Source of the DNA: JAAZCI01 sp046462535
GTDB lineage: Bacteria; Pseudomonadota; Gammaproteobacteria; Cardiobacteriales; Wohlfahrtiimonadaceae
DNA: 50,109 bases
NCBI GenBank assembly: GCA_046462535.1
Contig: JBKGVF010000003.1
Span: 1 to 50,109, forward strand
Direction of reading: 5' to 3'
The notes beneath the pieces are model-generated. The model saw nothing but the letters and a program-made list of their open reading frames with translations. It had not been told where the DNA came from and searched no databases. The position numbers were made by a program, and so were the translations under genes. This document shows, piece by piece, positions 1 through 8,630 of this stretch (within the stretch, counting starts at the first letter, position 1; each line of letters begins with the position of its first letter).

Positions 1-1
1 T

Positions 2-217
2 CCTTGGGTAAATAAAGAGGAAGCAGAGGCAGAATATAATATCTCCCCCATTAATACACCGGCTAAAAATAGTTACGATGGAATTATTTTAGCGGTAAGT
101 CATGATGAGTTTAAAGAGATGGGGGCAGAAGCGATTCGCGCTTTAGGGAAAGAGAAGCATATTCTCTATGATCTTAAATATATCCTTGAGACTGACGAGG
201 CTGATATCCGCCTGTAA
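2..217 (+). CDS. tviB: UDP-N-acetylhexosamine 6-dehydrogenase, C-terminal fragment (TviB/WbpO type)
   Basis: The gene enters from the left edge. Its last 71 codons are read in the frame starting at base 2 and end with TAA at 215-217. The translation finishes with a hydrophobic strand, HILYDLKYIL, and a terminal DIRL. This is the usual C-terminus of the UDP-glucose/GDP-mannose dehydrogenase superfamily, where the last domain binds the UDP-sugar. Family members oxidise UDP-GlcNAc (or UDP-GalNAc) to the uronic acid with two NAD. The neighbour 54 bases downstream is the 4-epimerase that normally pairs with this enzyme, which favours TviB/WbpO over a UDP-glucose dehydrogenase. The catalytic Cys and the NAD domain lie outside the window, so the substrate is inferred from context. 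Confidence 0.7.
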   Translation, partial: PWVNKEEAEAEYNISPINTPAKNSYDGIILAVSHDEFKEMGAEAIRALGKEKHILYDLKYILETDEADIRL

Positions 218-271
218 TAAGTAGATTAGAGTAAAAGTTGTATTAATAATTTAGATAGGTAAATAGTAGAG

Positions 272-1306
272 ATGAGCCAATATAAGAAGTTAGAAAAAGA
301 GTTGTTAAATAATCCTAAGGTTTGGTTAGTAACAGGGGTAGCGGGGTTTATTGGCTCTAATCTATTAGAGCGTCTACTTATTTTAGGGCAAAAGGTTGTA
401 GGGCTTGATAATTTTGCAACAGGCTACCAAAAAAACTTAGATGAGGTGAAGAGTTTAGTTGGCCCGGAGCAGTGGGCTAACTTCCACTTTATTGAGGGGG
501 ATATTCGCAATTTAGAGGATTGTCGTACTGCGATGAACTTTAATGGTGAGCCTGTTGATTATGTGCTCCATCAAGCTGCGTTAGGTTCGGTTCCCCGTTC
601 AATTGATGACCCTATTACGAGTAATAGCGCGAATATTACAGGTTTTTTAAATATGTTGGTGGCAGCTCGTGATGCTGAAGCGAAAAGCTTTGTCTATGCA
701 GCAAGTAGCTCTACTTATGGGGATCATACTGCACTACCAAAAGTGGAGGAGAATATCGGTAACCCACTCTCTCCCTATGCGGTAACTAAATATGTTAATG
801 AGCTCTATGCCGATGTCTTTTCCCGAGCTTATGGATTTGATTGCATAGGCCTACGCTACTTTAATGTATTTGGTAAGCGTCAAGACCCTAATGGTGCTTA
901 TGCGGCGGTCATCCCTAAGTGGACGGCTGCCATGATTGCCGGCAATGATGTTTATATTAATGGGGATGGTGAAACAAGCCGAGATTTTTGCTACATCGAA
1001 AATACCGTTCAAGCTAACCTTTTAGCAGCAACCACTAAGCGTAAGGAAGCACGCAATCAAGTCTATAACGTAGCAGTAGGGGATAGAACCACACTTAATG
1101 AGCTCTTTGCAGCAATTAAAAACGCCTTAAAAGAGCAAGGGGTTGAATATAATAAAGAGCCCGTTTACCAAGATTTCCGTCCCGGAGATGTCCGCCACTC
1201 CCAAGCGGATATCACTAAGATTAGTGAATATTTAGGCTACTCCCCCGAGCAGCGAATTATGGAAGGTGTGAAACTAGCGATGGCTTGGTATGTAACCATA
1301 GTTTGA
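272..1306 (+). CDS. tviC: UDP-N-acetylglucosamine(uronate) 4-epimerase, TviC/WbpP type SDR
   Basis: A 344-residue extended short-chain dehydrogenase/reductase. The NAD-binding glycine motif TGVAGFIG is at residues 21-28, the serine of the active site lies in AASSSTYG (143-150) and the catalytic pair is Y169-x3-K173 (YAVTK). The 20-residue extension before the Rossmann fold and the total length match the WbpP/TviC/Gne group, which epimerises C4 of UDP-GlcNAc or UDP-GlcNAcA. Sitting directly behind the 6-dehydrogenase, it should supply UDP-GalNAc(A) for the glycan assembled by the following genes. The start at 272 has only a weak AG-rich site before it, but no better start lies upstream. Whether the uronate or the neutral sugar is preferred cannot be read from the sequence. 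Confidence 0.85.
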   Translation: MSQYKKLEKELLNNPKVWLVTGVAGFIGSNLLERLLILGQKVVGLDNFATGYQKNLDEVKSLVGPEQWANFHFIEGDIRNLEDCRTAMNFNGEPVDYVLHQAALGSVPRSIDDPITSNSANITGFLNMLVAARDAEAKSFVYAASSSTYGDHTALPKVEENIGNPLSPYAVTKYVNELYADVFSRAYGFDCIGLRYFNVFGKRQDPNGAYAAVIPKWTAAMIAGNDVYINGDGETSRDFCYIENTVQANLLAATTKRKEARNQVYNVAVGDRTTLNELFAAIKNALKEQGVEYNKEPVYQDFRPGDVRHSQADITKISEYLGYSPEQRIMEGVKLAMAWYVTIV

Positions 1307-1310
1307 TTCT

Positions 1311-2750
1311 ATGCTAATTAAACACTCCTTAAGTTATTTACTTGCTAGAGGTGTTCCTGGAATTGTAAGTTTTTTGATACTTATAGTTTTTACCAGATTA
1401 TTAACACCGCAAGAATTTGGTTTATATGCATTAGTTTTAGCAACAGCAGGACTATTGAATATTTTGTTTTTTCAATGGATAAGGATGGTGGCGACACGTT
1501 ACTTTTCAGAGAATGTGGGCTGTGAGGTAAAGTTCATATCTGAACTTTATAGTATCTACGTTGCTATTGCATTTATTGTCTTAATAGCTTTAGGGCTTTC
1601 TGCATATATTATAAACAGCGCTGAATGGAGACTTCTCGCAATACTTGTAGCTCCTTTGATATTAGTCCAAGCTCTATTTGAATTGAATTTAGAGTTTTAT
1701 AGGGCTGATTTAAACCCTATAAAATATGGTGTATCGCAGGGAATAAAATCGTTTTTGACTTTGGTTTTATCTGTGTTGTTTTTAGTATTTATAGATGCTA
1801 CGGGAGTTTATGCGGTATTAGGAGTAGTAGCAGCGTTTTTTATAACTGTGGTATATCAGCTTTTTATTTCTTACTCATGCTCATTGCGTTTGGAAAATAT
1901 ACCAATACAACGTTTGAAAGAATATGTGCTTTACGGTTTACCATTAACTATGAGCTTAGCTTTGTCTTGGATAGTAACTAGTTCGGATAGACTGTTAATT
2001 AAGTGGTATTTAGATAGCGAATCTGTTGGGCTTTATTCGGTATCTTACGATTTAGCACAGCAAAGCTTAACTTTGTTGCTTGTGATTATAAATACAGCGG
2101 CAATGCCTTTGGCCATAAAAGCTATGTCTGAGCAAGGACGACTGAAAGGGTTGAGGCAATTACAGTTGAATGGTGAGCTTATAATTACAATAGCTTTAAT
2201 AGCTGCTGGATATTTAATTATTAATGCTGAAGATGTGGCTCTTATATTCATAGGTGAAAATTATAGAGCTACAGTTTTAACTCTGATGCCTTGGGTAGTA
2301 ATAGCATCCGCAACTTCTGGGGTTAAATCTTTCTACCTAGATACAATCTTCTTTTTAGAGAAAAAAAGCTATTTATTATTAATAGCTGGTGGAATTGCTG
2401 CAGTTATAAATGTTTTATTAAATATTTTGTTAATTCCCTCATATGGTTTAATTGGTGCGGTTTTAGCGACTTTAATTGCTTTTTTAGTGGCTTCCGTAAT
2501 TAGTTATTCTGTTAGTTATAAATGTTTTGGCGGGATAAAAATAAAACGCACTATATTATTATCTTGTATGGCAGCTTTCCCCGTCATAATATTCATGTAT
2601 TTTATTAACCTTTACTTTTTTAGTCCAGGGTGGGGGCGTTTGGTAATGAATACGATAGGTGGAGGAGCAATGACATTATTAATGATATATGGCTTTGATA
2701 TTGGTGGAGTTAAGGAAGAAATAAAGAAGGTTAAGGATAGAAGTAAATGA
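1311..2750 (+). CDS. wzx: Wzx-type oligosaccharide flippase
   Basis: A 479-residue, highly hydrophobic protein with about a dozen predicted membrane helices. It begins with a short basic N-terminus and the RGVPGIVSFLILIVFTRLL segment typical of the polysaccharide-biosynthesis (MOP/MATE-like) flippases, followed by the TPQEFGLYAL loop. Members translocate undecaprenyl-diphosphate-linked repeat units across the inner membrane. It starts four bases after the epimerase stop and its own stop overlaps the next start (ATGA at 2747-2750), so it is translated as part of one operon. The DNA is clearly more AT-rich than the epimerase before it, as is common for exchanged flippase/polymerase genes. The family is clear; the sugar carried is unknown. 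Confidence 0.85.
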   Translation: MLIKHSLSYLLARGVPGIVSFLILIVFTRLLTPQEFGLYALVLATAGLLNILFFQWIRMVATRYFSENVGCEVKFISELYSIYVAIAFIVLIALGLSAYIINSAEWRLLAILVAPLILVQALFELNLEFYRADLNPIKYGVSQGIKSFLTLVLSVLFLVFIDATGVYAVLGVVAAFFITVVYQLFISYSCSLRLENIPIQRLKEYVLYGLPLTMSLALSWIVTSSDRLLIKWYLDSESVGLYSVSYDLAQQSLTLLLVIINTAAMPLAIKAMSEQGRLKGLRQLQLNGELIITIALIAAGYLIINAEDVALIFIGENYRATVLTLMPWVVIASATSGVKSFYLDTIFFLEKKSYLLLIAGGIAAVINVLLNILLIPSYGLIGAVLATLIAFLVASVISYSVSYKCFGGIKIKRTILLSCMAAFPVIIFMYFINLYFFSPGWGRLVMNTIGGGAMTLLMIYGFDIGGVKEEIKKVKDRSK

Positions 2751-3865
2751 GTAATAAATTACATGTTGCGATATTTTTACCTTCACTTAGGGGAGGAGGG
2801 GCTGAAAGAGCTTTTGTTGTACTTGCAAATCAGCTAGTATTATTGGGGTATTCTGTAGATTTACTTTTAGTAAAGGCGGAGGGAGTTTATTTAGAGGAAG
2901 TTAATTCTAAAGTTAAAATCTATGATTTTGCTAGTAGCAGAAGCCTTTTAGCTCTGCCTAAATTAATAGCATATTTGAGAAGACAACATCCCCCCATTTT
3001 ATTATCCGCCCTCACTCATATTAATGTTTTATCAATATTATCTAGTTTATTTTGTAAAAAAACTAAGACAATTATTAGTGAGAGATCGAATCTTAGTCGC
3101 AGTTTAGATCGGTTAGGGCGAGCGAGAAAAAAGTTATTACAATTCTTAATAAGAATTAGCTACTTCTTCGCAGATCATATAGTAGCAGTTTCTAAAGGAG
3201 TAGGAGATGACCTTATTATTAACCACGGTTTTGAAAGAGATAAAATTAGTGTAATTCCTAATCCTTATGATATAGAAAAAATAAAGAAAAAATCTTTAGT
3301 TAATATTGATCCCAAGCCATGGTTAACTGATGATGTTAAGCTAATTTTAGCAGTAGGTCGGTTGACAGAGGCAAAGGATTATCCAACTTTATTAAAAGCT
3401 ATGAAACTGGTTACAGAGGAATATTCGAATGCACATTTGCTAATTTTAGGGGAAGGTGAAGAGAAAGATTATCTTAAGAAAATAATATTAAAACTGGATA
3501 TAGAGAGTAATGTTCATTTAGGTGGGTTCGATATAAACCCTTTTAGATGGATGAGAAAATCAGATGTTTATGTTCTTTCATCTAAGCAAGAAGGATTCCC
3601 AAATGTTTTAGTACAAGCACTTATATGTGGATCACAAATTGTTAGTACAGATTGCGATAGTGGTCCTAATGAAATTTTGGAGCATGGTAGATGGGGAGCC
3701 TTAGTTGATGTGGGTAATTATGAAGAGTTAGCTGGAGCATTAATAGATATCTTAAAGGGAAATAAAATTTATTCCGATGGTTCTGAACGTGCCTATGATT
3801 ACTCGGCAGAAAAAATAACAAAGTGTTATAGCAAGCTATTTATGCAGATTCTGAAAGAGAGATGA
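2747..3865 (+). CDS. Glycosyltransferase family 4, GT-B fold
   Basis: A 372-residue GT4 enzyme. The N-terminal half has the FLPSLRGGGAERAFV strand-loop that opens the acceptor-binding Rossmann domain in this family. The C-terminal half carries LAVGRLTEAKDYPTLLKA (near residue 200) and the nucleotide-sugar motif SSKQEGFPNVLVQAL (about 278-292). In that motif the first Glu of the usual EX7E is present but the second is replaced by Gln, which occurs in some family members. It probably adds one sugar to the lipid-linked repeat unit on the cytoplasmic face. It overlaps wzx by four bases and is followed after one base by the polymerase gene. Donor and linkage cannot be predicted. Confidence 0.8.
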   Translation: MSNKLHVAIFLPSLRGGGAERAFVVLANQLVLLGYSVDLLLVKAEGVYLEEVNSKVKIYDFASSRSLLALPKLIAYLRRQHPPILLSALTHINVLSILSSLFCKKTKTIISERSNLSRSLDRLGRARKKLLQFLIRISYFFADHIVAVSKGVGDDLIINHGFERDKISVIPNPYDIEKIKKKSLVNIDPKPWLTDDVKLILAVGRLTEAKDYPTLLKAMKLVTEEYSNAHLLILGEGEEKDYLKKIILKLDIESNVHLGGFDINPFRWMRKSDVYVLSSKQEGFPNVLVQALICGSQIVSTDCDSGPNEILEHGRWGALVDVGNYEELAGALIDILKGNKIYSDGSERAYDYSAEKITKCYSKLFMQILKER

Positions 3866-3866
3866 A

Positions 3867-5120
3867 ATGCAGATTATATTTTATTTACTTAGTTCTTTTT
3901 ACGGAGGATATTTTCTATTATACCGTCGCAAAATAGACTATAGTTTTATAGCGTATTTTTCCGCTATTTTATACTTTTTGCCAGGTTTTTGGGGCTATAC
4001 TAATTATTTAGGGGAGGGGGGATTTTGGCAAAAAGATCAAATAATTGACTCAACATATCTCGTCTTTATTGTTGTTTTAAGCAGTATTTTTTTTCTCTCT
4101 TTATTACAAGATGCAATGTTTTTGAGCTTTCCGCCAAGGAGGGAAGGACGAGTTTTAATAAGTAAGGAGCGTATATTAGAAGTTAGGATATTGGCACTTC
4201 TTAGTTTGACTGCTTTGGTTATGATGCTTTTTGATTCAGGAGAAGCATTATTTTTACCGGATAAACAATTAGTTTTGGATGCTCTTACCAGAAGTCATAT
4301 TTTATTTTATTCGTCGGTTATGTTGGGTTTTGTTATATCTTTTAGCATGGGGCTAAGAGGTTATTTTATTTTATTTGTTTTATTATTAGGTTTTAATACC
4401 TATATTGGATTTCGATCGAATACTGCAATTGCTATATTGGCTTTGATGGTATGCCATTTTGGTCAACAAAGAAAGATATCTTATAAAAGTTTGTTTAAAT
4501 TCCTTTTGGTCTCCTTATCGATTGCTGTTCTAATGTTTTTGTATAAAACGATTGGGCATGCTGTAAAGTCTGGAAACTGGCATTTAGTTTATGAGAGAGT
4601 TACTTCTTTAGATAATTATATTGCTATGATTACAAAGTCAGAACCTTTCGTCATTCAGGCGAATCTCAATACTGTATTAAAGGAGAATTATAATACACCT
4701 TTGGATCATGTACTTGCTTTATTTCAACAATTCATATTGTTTTCTAATAATTTAGGCGTTAATGCCGCAACCTTTAATTCATATTTTCAGAAAGATTTAT
4801 TTTCAGAGGTTAATTATGGTATGGCGTCTAATATTTGGGCGCAAATGTGGAGTGCAGGTGGGTGGCTATTATTTGTTTATATGGTACTTGTCTTCAATAT
4901 TTTAATTATAGTTGCAAATTATATTTTTAAATATAAAAGCCGATTTTATGTTGTTGCGTTATCACCAATATTTATTTATTGGGTTTTTTATATTCACAGG
5001 AATGATCTTGGGTATCTTTTGAACTTACAAAAAAGGTTGTTATTAATTATGTTATTTGTCGTAATTATATCCAAATTGCTAAGATATACACCCCTTATAT
5101 TCAAGGGGAGACAGAAGTGA
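3867..5120 (+). CDS. wzy: Probable Wzy-type polysaccharide polymerase (multi-spanning membrane protein)
   Basis: 417 residues, strongly hydrophobic, with roughly ten or more membrane segments and a larger hydrophilic stretch around residues 230-310, probably the periplasmic loop of a Wzy polymerase. Wzy proteins are poorly conserved, and this call rests on topology, size and position between glycosyltransferase genes of a cluster that already has a flippase. It would join repeat units on undecaprenyl diphosphate in the periplasm. It lies one base after the previous gene and overlaps the next by four bases. The DNA is very AT-rich. Alternatives are a glycan ligase or an O-unit acyl-modifying membrane protein; no acyltransferase motif was seen. 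Confidence 0.65.
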   Translation: MQIIFYLLSSFYGGYFLLYRRKIDYSFIAYFSAILYFLPGFWGYTNYLGEGGFWQKDQIIDSTYLVFIVVLSSIFFLSLLQDAMFLSFPPRREGRVLISKERILEVRILALLSLTALVMMLFDSGEALFLPDKQLVLDALTRSHILFYSSVMLGFVISFSMGLRGYFILFVLLLGFNTYIGFRSNTAIAILALMVCHFGQQRKISYKSLFKFLLVSLSIAVLMFLYKTIGHAVKSGNWHLVYERVTSLDNYIAMITKSEPFVIQANLNTVLKENYNTPLDHVLALFQQFILFSNNLGVNAATFNSYFQKDLFSEVNYGMASNIWAQMWSAGGWLLFVYMVLVFNILIIVANYIFKYKSRFYVVALSPIFIYWVFYIHRNDLGYLLNLQKRLLLIMLFVVIISKLLRYTPLIFKGRQK

Positions 5121-6232
5121 AAGTGATTCATATTATTACAGGCCTCAATGATGGTGGCGCAGAAGCTGTGCTCTATCGTCTTTGTAAAAATGATAGCGAA
5201 AATAAGCATGTAGTCATTTCTATGATGGATGAGGGGAAGTACGGACCTCTTTTAAAAGAGATTGGCATCGATGTTTATACTTTAAATATGCCGGCAGGAA
5301 GGGTATCTTTTTCAGGTTTAATAAAGCTTTTCCGTTTAATTAAAAAGATATCTCCAGATGTAGTGCAAACATGGATGTACCATGCCGACTTTATTGGTGG
5401 AATTGTTGCACGCTTAGCGGGTGTTAAATCTATATTTTGGGGAGTTCATCATAGCTCTTTGGAGAAGGAACATAATAAACGCTCTACTTTGTTAATAGCT
5501 AGATTAAATTCTATTTTAAGTTATTTAATTCCAACCAAAATCGTTTGCTGTGCGGATAGGGCGCGAGTTGAGCATGAGAGAATTGGTTATAAAAAATCTA
5601 AGTTAACTGTTATTAATAATGGTTATGAGTTGGATAGCTTTAAATTTATCGAAGACGCACAGACGAAATTAAAAAATGAGCTAGAAATTAATCCAGATGT
5701 TTTTTTAGGTATGGTTAGTAGATATCATCCACTAAAAGATCATCATAATTTATTGCAAGCTCTGAGTATCGTAAGAGGACAGATTCCTAACTTTGTTTGT
5801 GTGTTAGTTGGAACTGGTTTAGATGGTAGCAATAGGGAGTTAATAGAAAAGATTGATAATTTACAGCTATCAGATCATATATTATTGTTAGGTCAACGGA
5901 ATGATATACCTAAAATAATGAGTGCATTAGATGTGCATCTGCTAAGCTCTAGGAGTGAAGGCTTTCCTAATGTATTATCAGAAGCAATGGCATGTGGCAC
6001 CCCATGTATTACTACAGATGTGGGCGATGCTTCAGTGATTGTGGGTGATACAGGTTGGGTCGTACCTGCCCAAAATCCAGAAGCTTTAGCTAATGCGATT
6101 GTTGAAGCTATTAAAGAAAAAAAGGATATGCAATCATGGCAGTTGAGAAAAAACGCTTGCCGAGAGCATATAGTCTCTAATTTCAGCATTGAAGAGATGA
6201 TTAAACAATATCATTCTATTTGGAGCGCATAG
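5117..6232 (+). CDS. Glycosyltransferase family 4, GT-B fold
   Basis: 371 residues. It opens with KVIHIITGLNDGGAEAVLYRL, the glycine-rich first strand-loop of GT4 enzymes, and has QTWMYHADFIGGIVARLAG as the early acceptor-domain motif. The C-terminal donor domain contains MVSRYHPLKDHHNLLQAL (about 197-214) and the intact EX7E motif in SRSEGFPNVLSEAMACGTP (about 277-295). Retaining sugar transfer from a nucleotide-sugar to the growing lipid-linked repeat is expected. It is translationally coupled to the polymerase gene (ATGA-type overlap) and lies four bases before the next transferase. Specific donor and acceptor are unknown. Confidence 0.85.
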   Translation: MKVIHIITGLNDGGAEAVLYRLCKNDSENKHVVISMMDEGKYGPLLKEIGIDVYTLNMPAGRVSFSGLIKLFRLIKKISPDVVQTWMYHADFIGGIVARLAGVKSIFWGVHHSSLEKEHNKRSTLLIARLNSILSYLIPTKIVCCADRARVEHERIGYKKSKLTVINNGYELDSFKFIEDAQTKLKNELEINPDVFLGMVSRYHPLKDHHNLLQALSIVRGQIPNFVCVLVGTGLDGSNRELIEKIDNLQLSDHILLLGQRNDIPKIMSALDVHLLSSRSEGFPNVLSEAMACGTPCITTDVGDASVIVGDTGWVVPAQNPEALANAIVEAIKEKKDMQSWQLRKNACREHIVSNFSIEEMIKQYHSIWSA

Positions 6233-6236
6233 TGTA

Positions 6237-7379
6237 ATGGCTAACCAAAAAATCCTCGTTATTGCTAACTCTTCCAGTAGCCTCATCGGTTTCCGAAAGC
6301 CGCTTTTGCTTGCACTGGTGGAAAAAGGGCTAGTGGTACATGTAGCTGCGCCTGGGTTACAGCAAGATGAGGATGCTACAAAAGAGTTAGAGCAAGCCGG
6401 TATTATTACCCATAATATCCCTATGGAGCGAACAGGGATCAATCCTTTTGCGGATTTAAAAACATTGCTTGCACTCTACAAGCTGATGAAAAAAGTCCAG
6501 CCCGAAGTTACATTAGGCTATACCGTTAAGCCTGTTATTTATGGCACTGTTGCAGCATGGTTAGCGAAAGTTCCCCGCAGATATGCGTTAATAACAGGGC
6601 TGGGCTACGCTTTTCAGGAGAGTGCCGATAATCGCAAGCGTAAAATTATCCGCTCTATTCTTCAAGGGCTCTACCGCTTTGCTTTAAAGCGAACCGATGG
6701 TGTCTTTTTTCAAAATCCAGATGATGAAGCGCTTTTTAAAGAGCGGGAAATCCTATCACCTGCAACTCTAAGCTATGTTGTCAATGGCTCTGGTGTAGAT
6801 TTACAAGAGTATCCAGAGACTCCGATCAAGAGTAAATCAATTCGTTTTCTCTTTATTGGTCGGCTCCTGGGGGATAAAGGTATTCGGGAGTATTTAGCAG
6901 CGGCAAAGATTATAAAAGAGCGCTATCCAGAGGTAGAGATAGATATCGTAGGCCCTTTAGATATTAATCCCGATGCAATCCAAAAAGAAGAGCTAAATGA
7001 ATGGATTGAAAGTGGTGTCATTAATTATCATGGCCGTTTAAATGATGTGCGCCCTAAAATTGCTGCTTGCTCAGTCTTTGTTTTGCCCTCTTATCGTGAA
7101 GGAACACCTCGCTCTACTTTGGAAGCAATGGCAATGGGCAGAGCAATTATAACAACAGATGCGCCAGGTTGTAGAGAAACAGTAGTAGAGGGCGAAAATG
7201 GATTTTTAGTACCCGTACAGGATGCAAAAAGTTTAGCGCATGCAATGGAGAGATTTATTCAACAACCAGAGCTAATAAAGAGTATGGGCAAGCGCTCTCG
7301 GGCAATTGCCGAAGAGCGATATGATGTTAATAAAGTAAATGCAGCAATGATGCAAGGGATGAGGTTAGAGACGGATTAA
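6237..7379 (+). CDS. Glycosyltransferase family 4, PglA/WbpZ-like
   Basis: 380 residues. The N-terminus (KILVIANSSSSLIGFRKPL) and the EX7E region YREGTPRSTLEAMAMGRAI (about 283-301) resemble the enzymes that add the second sugar to a membrane-linked first sugar, such as Campylobacter PglA, which adds GalNAc to bacillosamine-PP-undecaprenol. That role fits its place directly before a PglC-type initiating transferase and the bacillosamine-pathway genes. A basic, aromatic segment (KVPRRYALITGLGYAFQ) probably contacts the membrane. The base composition is more balanced than in the four preceding genes, so it belongs with the conserved downstream block. The exact donor is inferred, not seen. Confidence 0.8.
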   Translation: MANQKILVIANSSSSLIGFRKPLLLALVEKGLVVHVAAPGLQQDEDATKELEQAGIITHNIPMERTGINPFADLKTLLALYKLMKKVQPEVTLGYTVKPVIYGTVAAWLAKVPRRYALITGLGYAFQESADNRKRKIIRSILQGLYRFALKRTDGVFFQNPDDEALFKEREILSPATLSYVVNGSGVDLQEYPETPIKSKSIRFLFIGRLLGDKGIREYLAAAKIIKERYPEVEIDIVGPLDINPDAIQKEELNEWIESGVINYHGRLNDVRPKIAACSVFVLPSYREGTPRSTLEAMAMGRAIITTDAPGCRETVVEGENGFLVPVQDAKSLAHAMERFIQQPELIKSMGKRSRAIAEERYDVNKVNAAMMQGMRLETD

Positions 7380-7380
7380 T

Positions 7381-7980
7381 ATGCTTAAACGACTATTCGA
7401 TATTATCGCTTCTGCAATAGGGTTGATTTTGCTCTCACCTCTATTGCTCTTTATTGCGTGGAAGGTGTGCAAAAACTTAGGTACGCCTGTACTTTTTAAG
7501 CAAGTGCGACCAGGTAAAGATGGTAAACCTTTCCAGATGATTAAGTTCCGCACTATGAAGGATGCTTATGATAAGGAGGGTAATCCTTTACCAGACTCAG
7601 AGCGTTTAACGCCTTTTGGTAAAAAGCTTCGCTCAACTAGCTTAGATGAGCTGCCAGAGCTATGGAATGTGTTAAAAGGGGAGATGAGCTTAGTCGGCCC
7701 CCGGCCACTCCTAATGGAGTATCTGCCTCTTTATAATGAGCGTCAAAGTTTAAGAAATCGGGTAAAGCCAGGAATAACAGGGTGGGCGCAGGTAAATGGA
7801 CGCAATGCAATCTCATGGGAAGAGAAGTTTGAGCTTGATGCTTGGTATGTAGAGAACCGTAGTTTTTGGCTCGATCTTAAAATTCTCTTTCTGACCATCA
7901 AAACAGTACTTAAACGAGATGGAATCTCTAGTAGTGAAGAGGTTACGATGCCTAAATTTACAGGGAGTAAAGAAGAATGA
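7381..7980 (+). CDS. pglC: Monotopic phosphoglycosyl transferase, PglC type (starts the glycan on undecaprenyl phosphate)
   Basis: A 199-residue bacterial sugar transferase of the small monotopic class. It has one N-terminal re-entrant membrane helix (residues 5-28, with the helix-breaking Ser-Pro at 19-20), the PxxFKQxRPGKxG loop (36-48), the catalytic Asp-Glu dyad D89-E90 in SLDELPELWNVLKGEMS and the GPRP uridine-binding motif at 106-109. PglC enzymes transfer a phospho-sugar, typically diacetyl-bacillosamine phosphate, to undecaprenyl phosphate. Its size lacks the long transmembrane N-terminus of WbaP. It overlaps the acetyltransferase gene by four bases, which links initiation directly to supply of the activated sugar. 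Confidence 0.88.
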   Translation: MLKRLFDIIASAIGLILLSPLLLFIAWKVCKNLGTPVLFKQVRPGKDGKPFQMIKFRTMKDAYDKEGNPLPDSERLTPFGKKLRSTSLDELPELWNVLKGEMSLVGPRPLLMEYLPLYNERQSLRNRVKPGITGWAQVNGRNAISWEEKFELDAWYVENRSFWLDLKILFLTIKTVLKRDGISSSEEVTMPKFTGSKEE

Positions 7981-8597
7981 CTCGGCTAGCGATAGTAGGC
8001 GCCGGAGGACATGGAAAAGTAGCGGCAGAAATTGCAGAATTAAATGGCTATACAGAAATTCATTTTTATGATGATGATCTTAATAAAACTTATCCATGGT
8101 CAATTATAGGAAGGACAGAAGAGCTTTTTTTTAAAGTAAAAGAGTATGACGCTATTTTTGTCGCTATAGGCTCAAATAGTGTGCGAAAGAAGCTAATGCA
8201 AAAACTAACAAAGAAAGGGGGCACCTTAGCAACGCTTATTCATCCTAGTGCAGTAGTAAGTTCGACAGTAAAGTTTGGAAAGGGTGTTTTAGTGGTAGCA
8301 GGTGCTATTATCAATCCAGATACTAAAGTGGGGGAAGGTTCCATTATTAATACAGGTGCAAAAATTGATCACGACTGCAAAATAGGCCAGTATGTTCATG
8401 TTGCACCTGGTGTAACAATGTCTGGAAGTGTAATAATAGGTGATAATTGTTGGATTGGTGTTGGGACGACAGTTATCCAACAAGTTTCGATTGTACCAAA
8501 TGTATATTTAGGCGCAGGCTCACTGGTCTTAAAAGATATTGAGCAGCAGGGAGTCTATTATGGAAGCCCCGCAACGTTTAAAAAAGCATTCGGTTAA
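7977..8597 (+). CDS. pglD: UDP-4-amino-4,6-dideoxy-sugar N-acetyltransferase, PglD type
   Basis: 206 residues with the two-part PglD/NeuD architecture. An N-terminal Rossmann-like UDP-sugar domain starts with LAIVGAGGHGKVAAEI. A C-terminal left-handed beta-helix of hexapeptide repeats runs from about residue 85 and ends with the acetyl-CoA loop GSVIIGDNCWIGVGTTVI. The probable catalytic base is H132 in KIDHDC, equivalent to H125 of Campylobacter PglD. It should acetylate the 4-amino group of UDP-2-acetamido-4-amino-trideoxyglucose to give UDP-diNAc-bacillosamine, the donor for the PglC-type enzyme encoded by the gene it overlaps. A sister activity on another amino sugar, or a formyl or other acyl donor, remains possible. 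Confidence 0.85.
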   Translation: MTRLAIVGAGGHGKVAAEIAELNGYTEIHFYDDDLNKTYPWSIIGRTEELFFKVKEYDAIFVAIGSNSVRKKLMQKLTKKGGTLATLIHPSAVVSSTVKFGKGVLVVAGAIINPDTKVGEGSIINTGAKIDHDCKIGQYVHVAPGVTMSGSVIIGDNCWIGVGTTVIQQVSIVPNVYLGAGSLVLKDIEQQGVYYGSPATFKKAFG

Positions 8598-8630
8598 AGA
8601 TATATGATTAAAAATTATAGGATCTGATTT

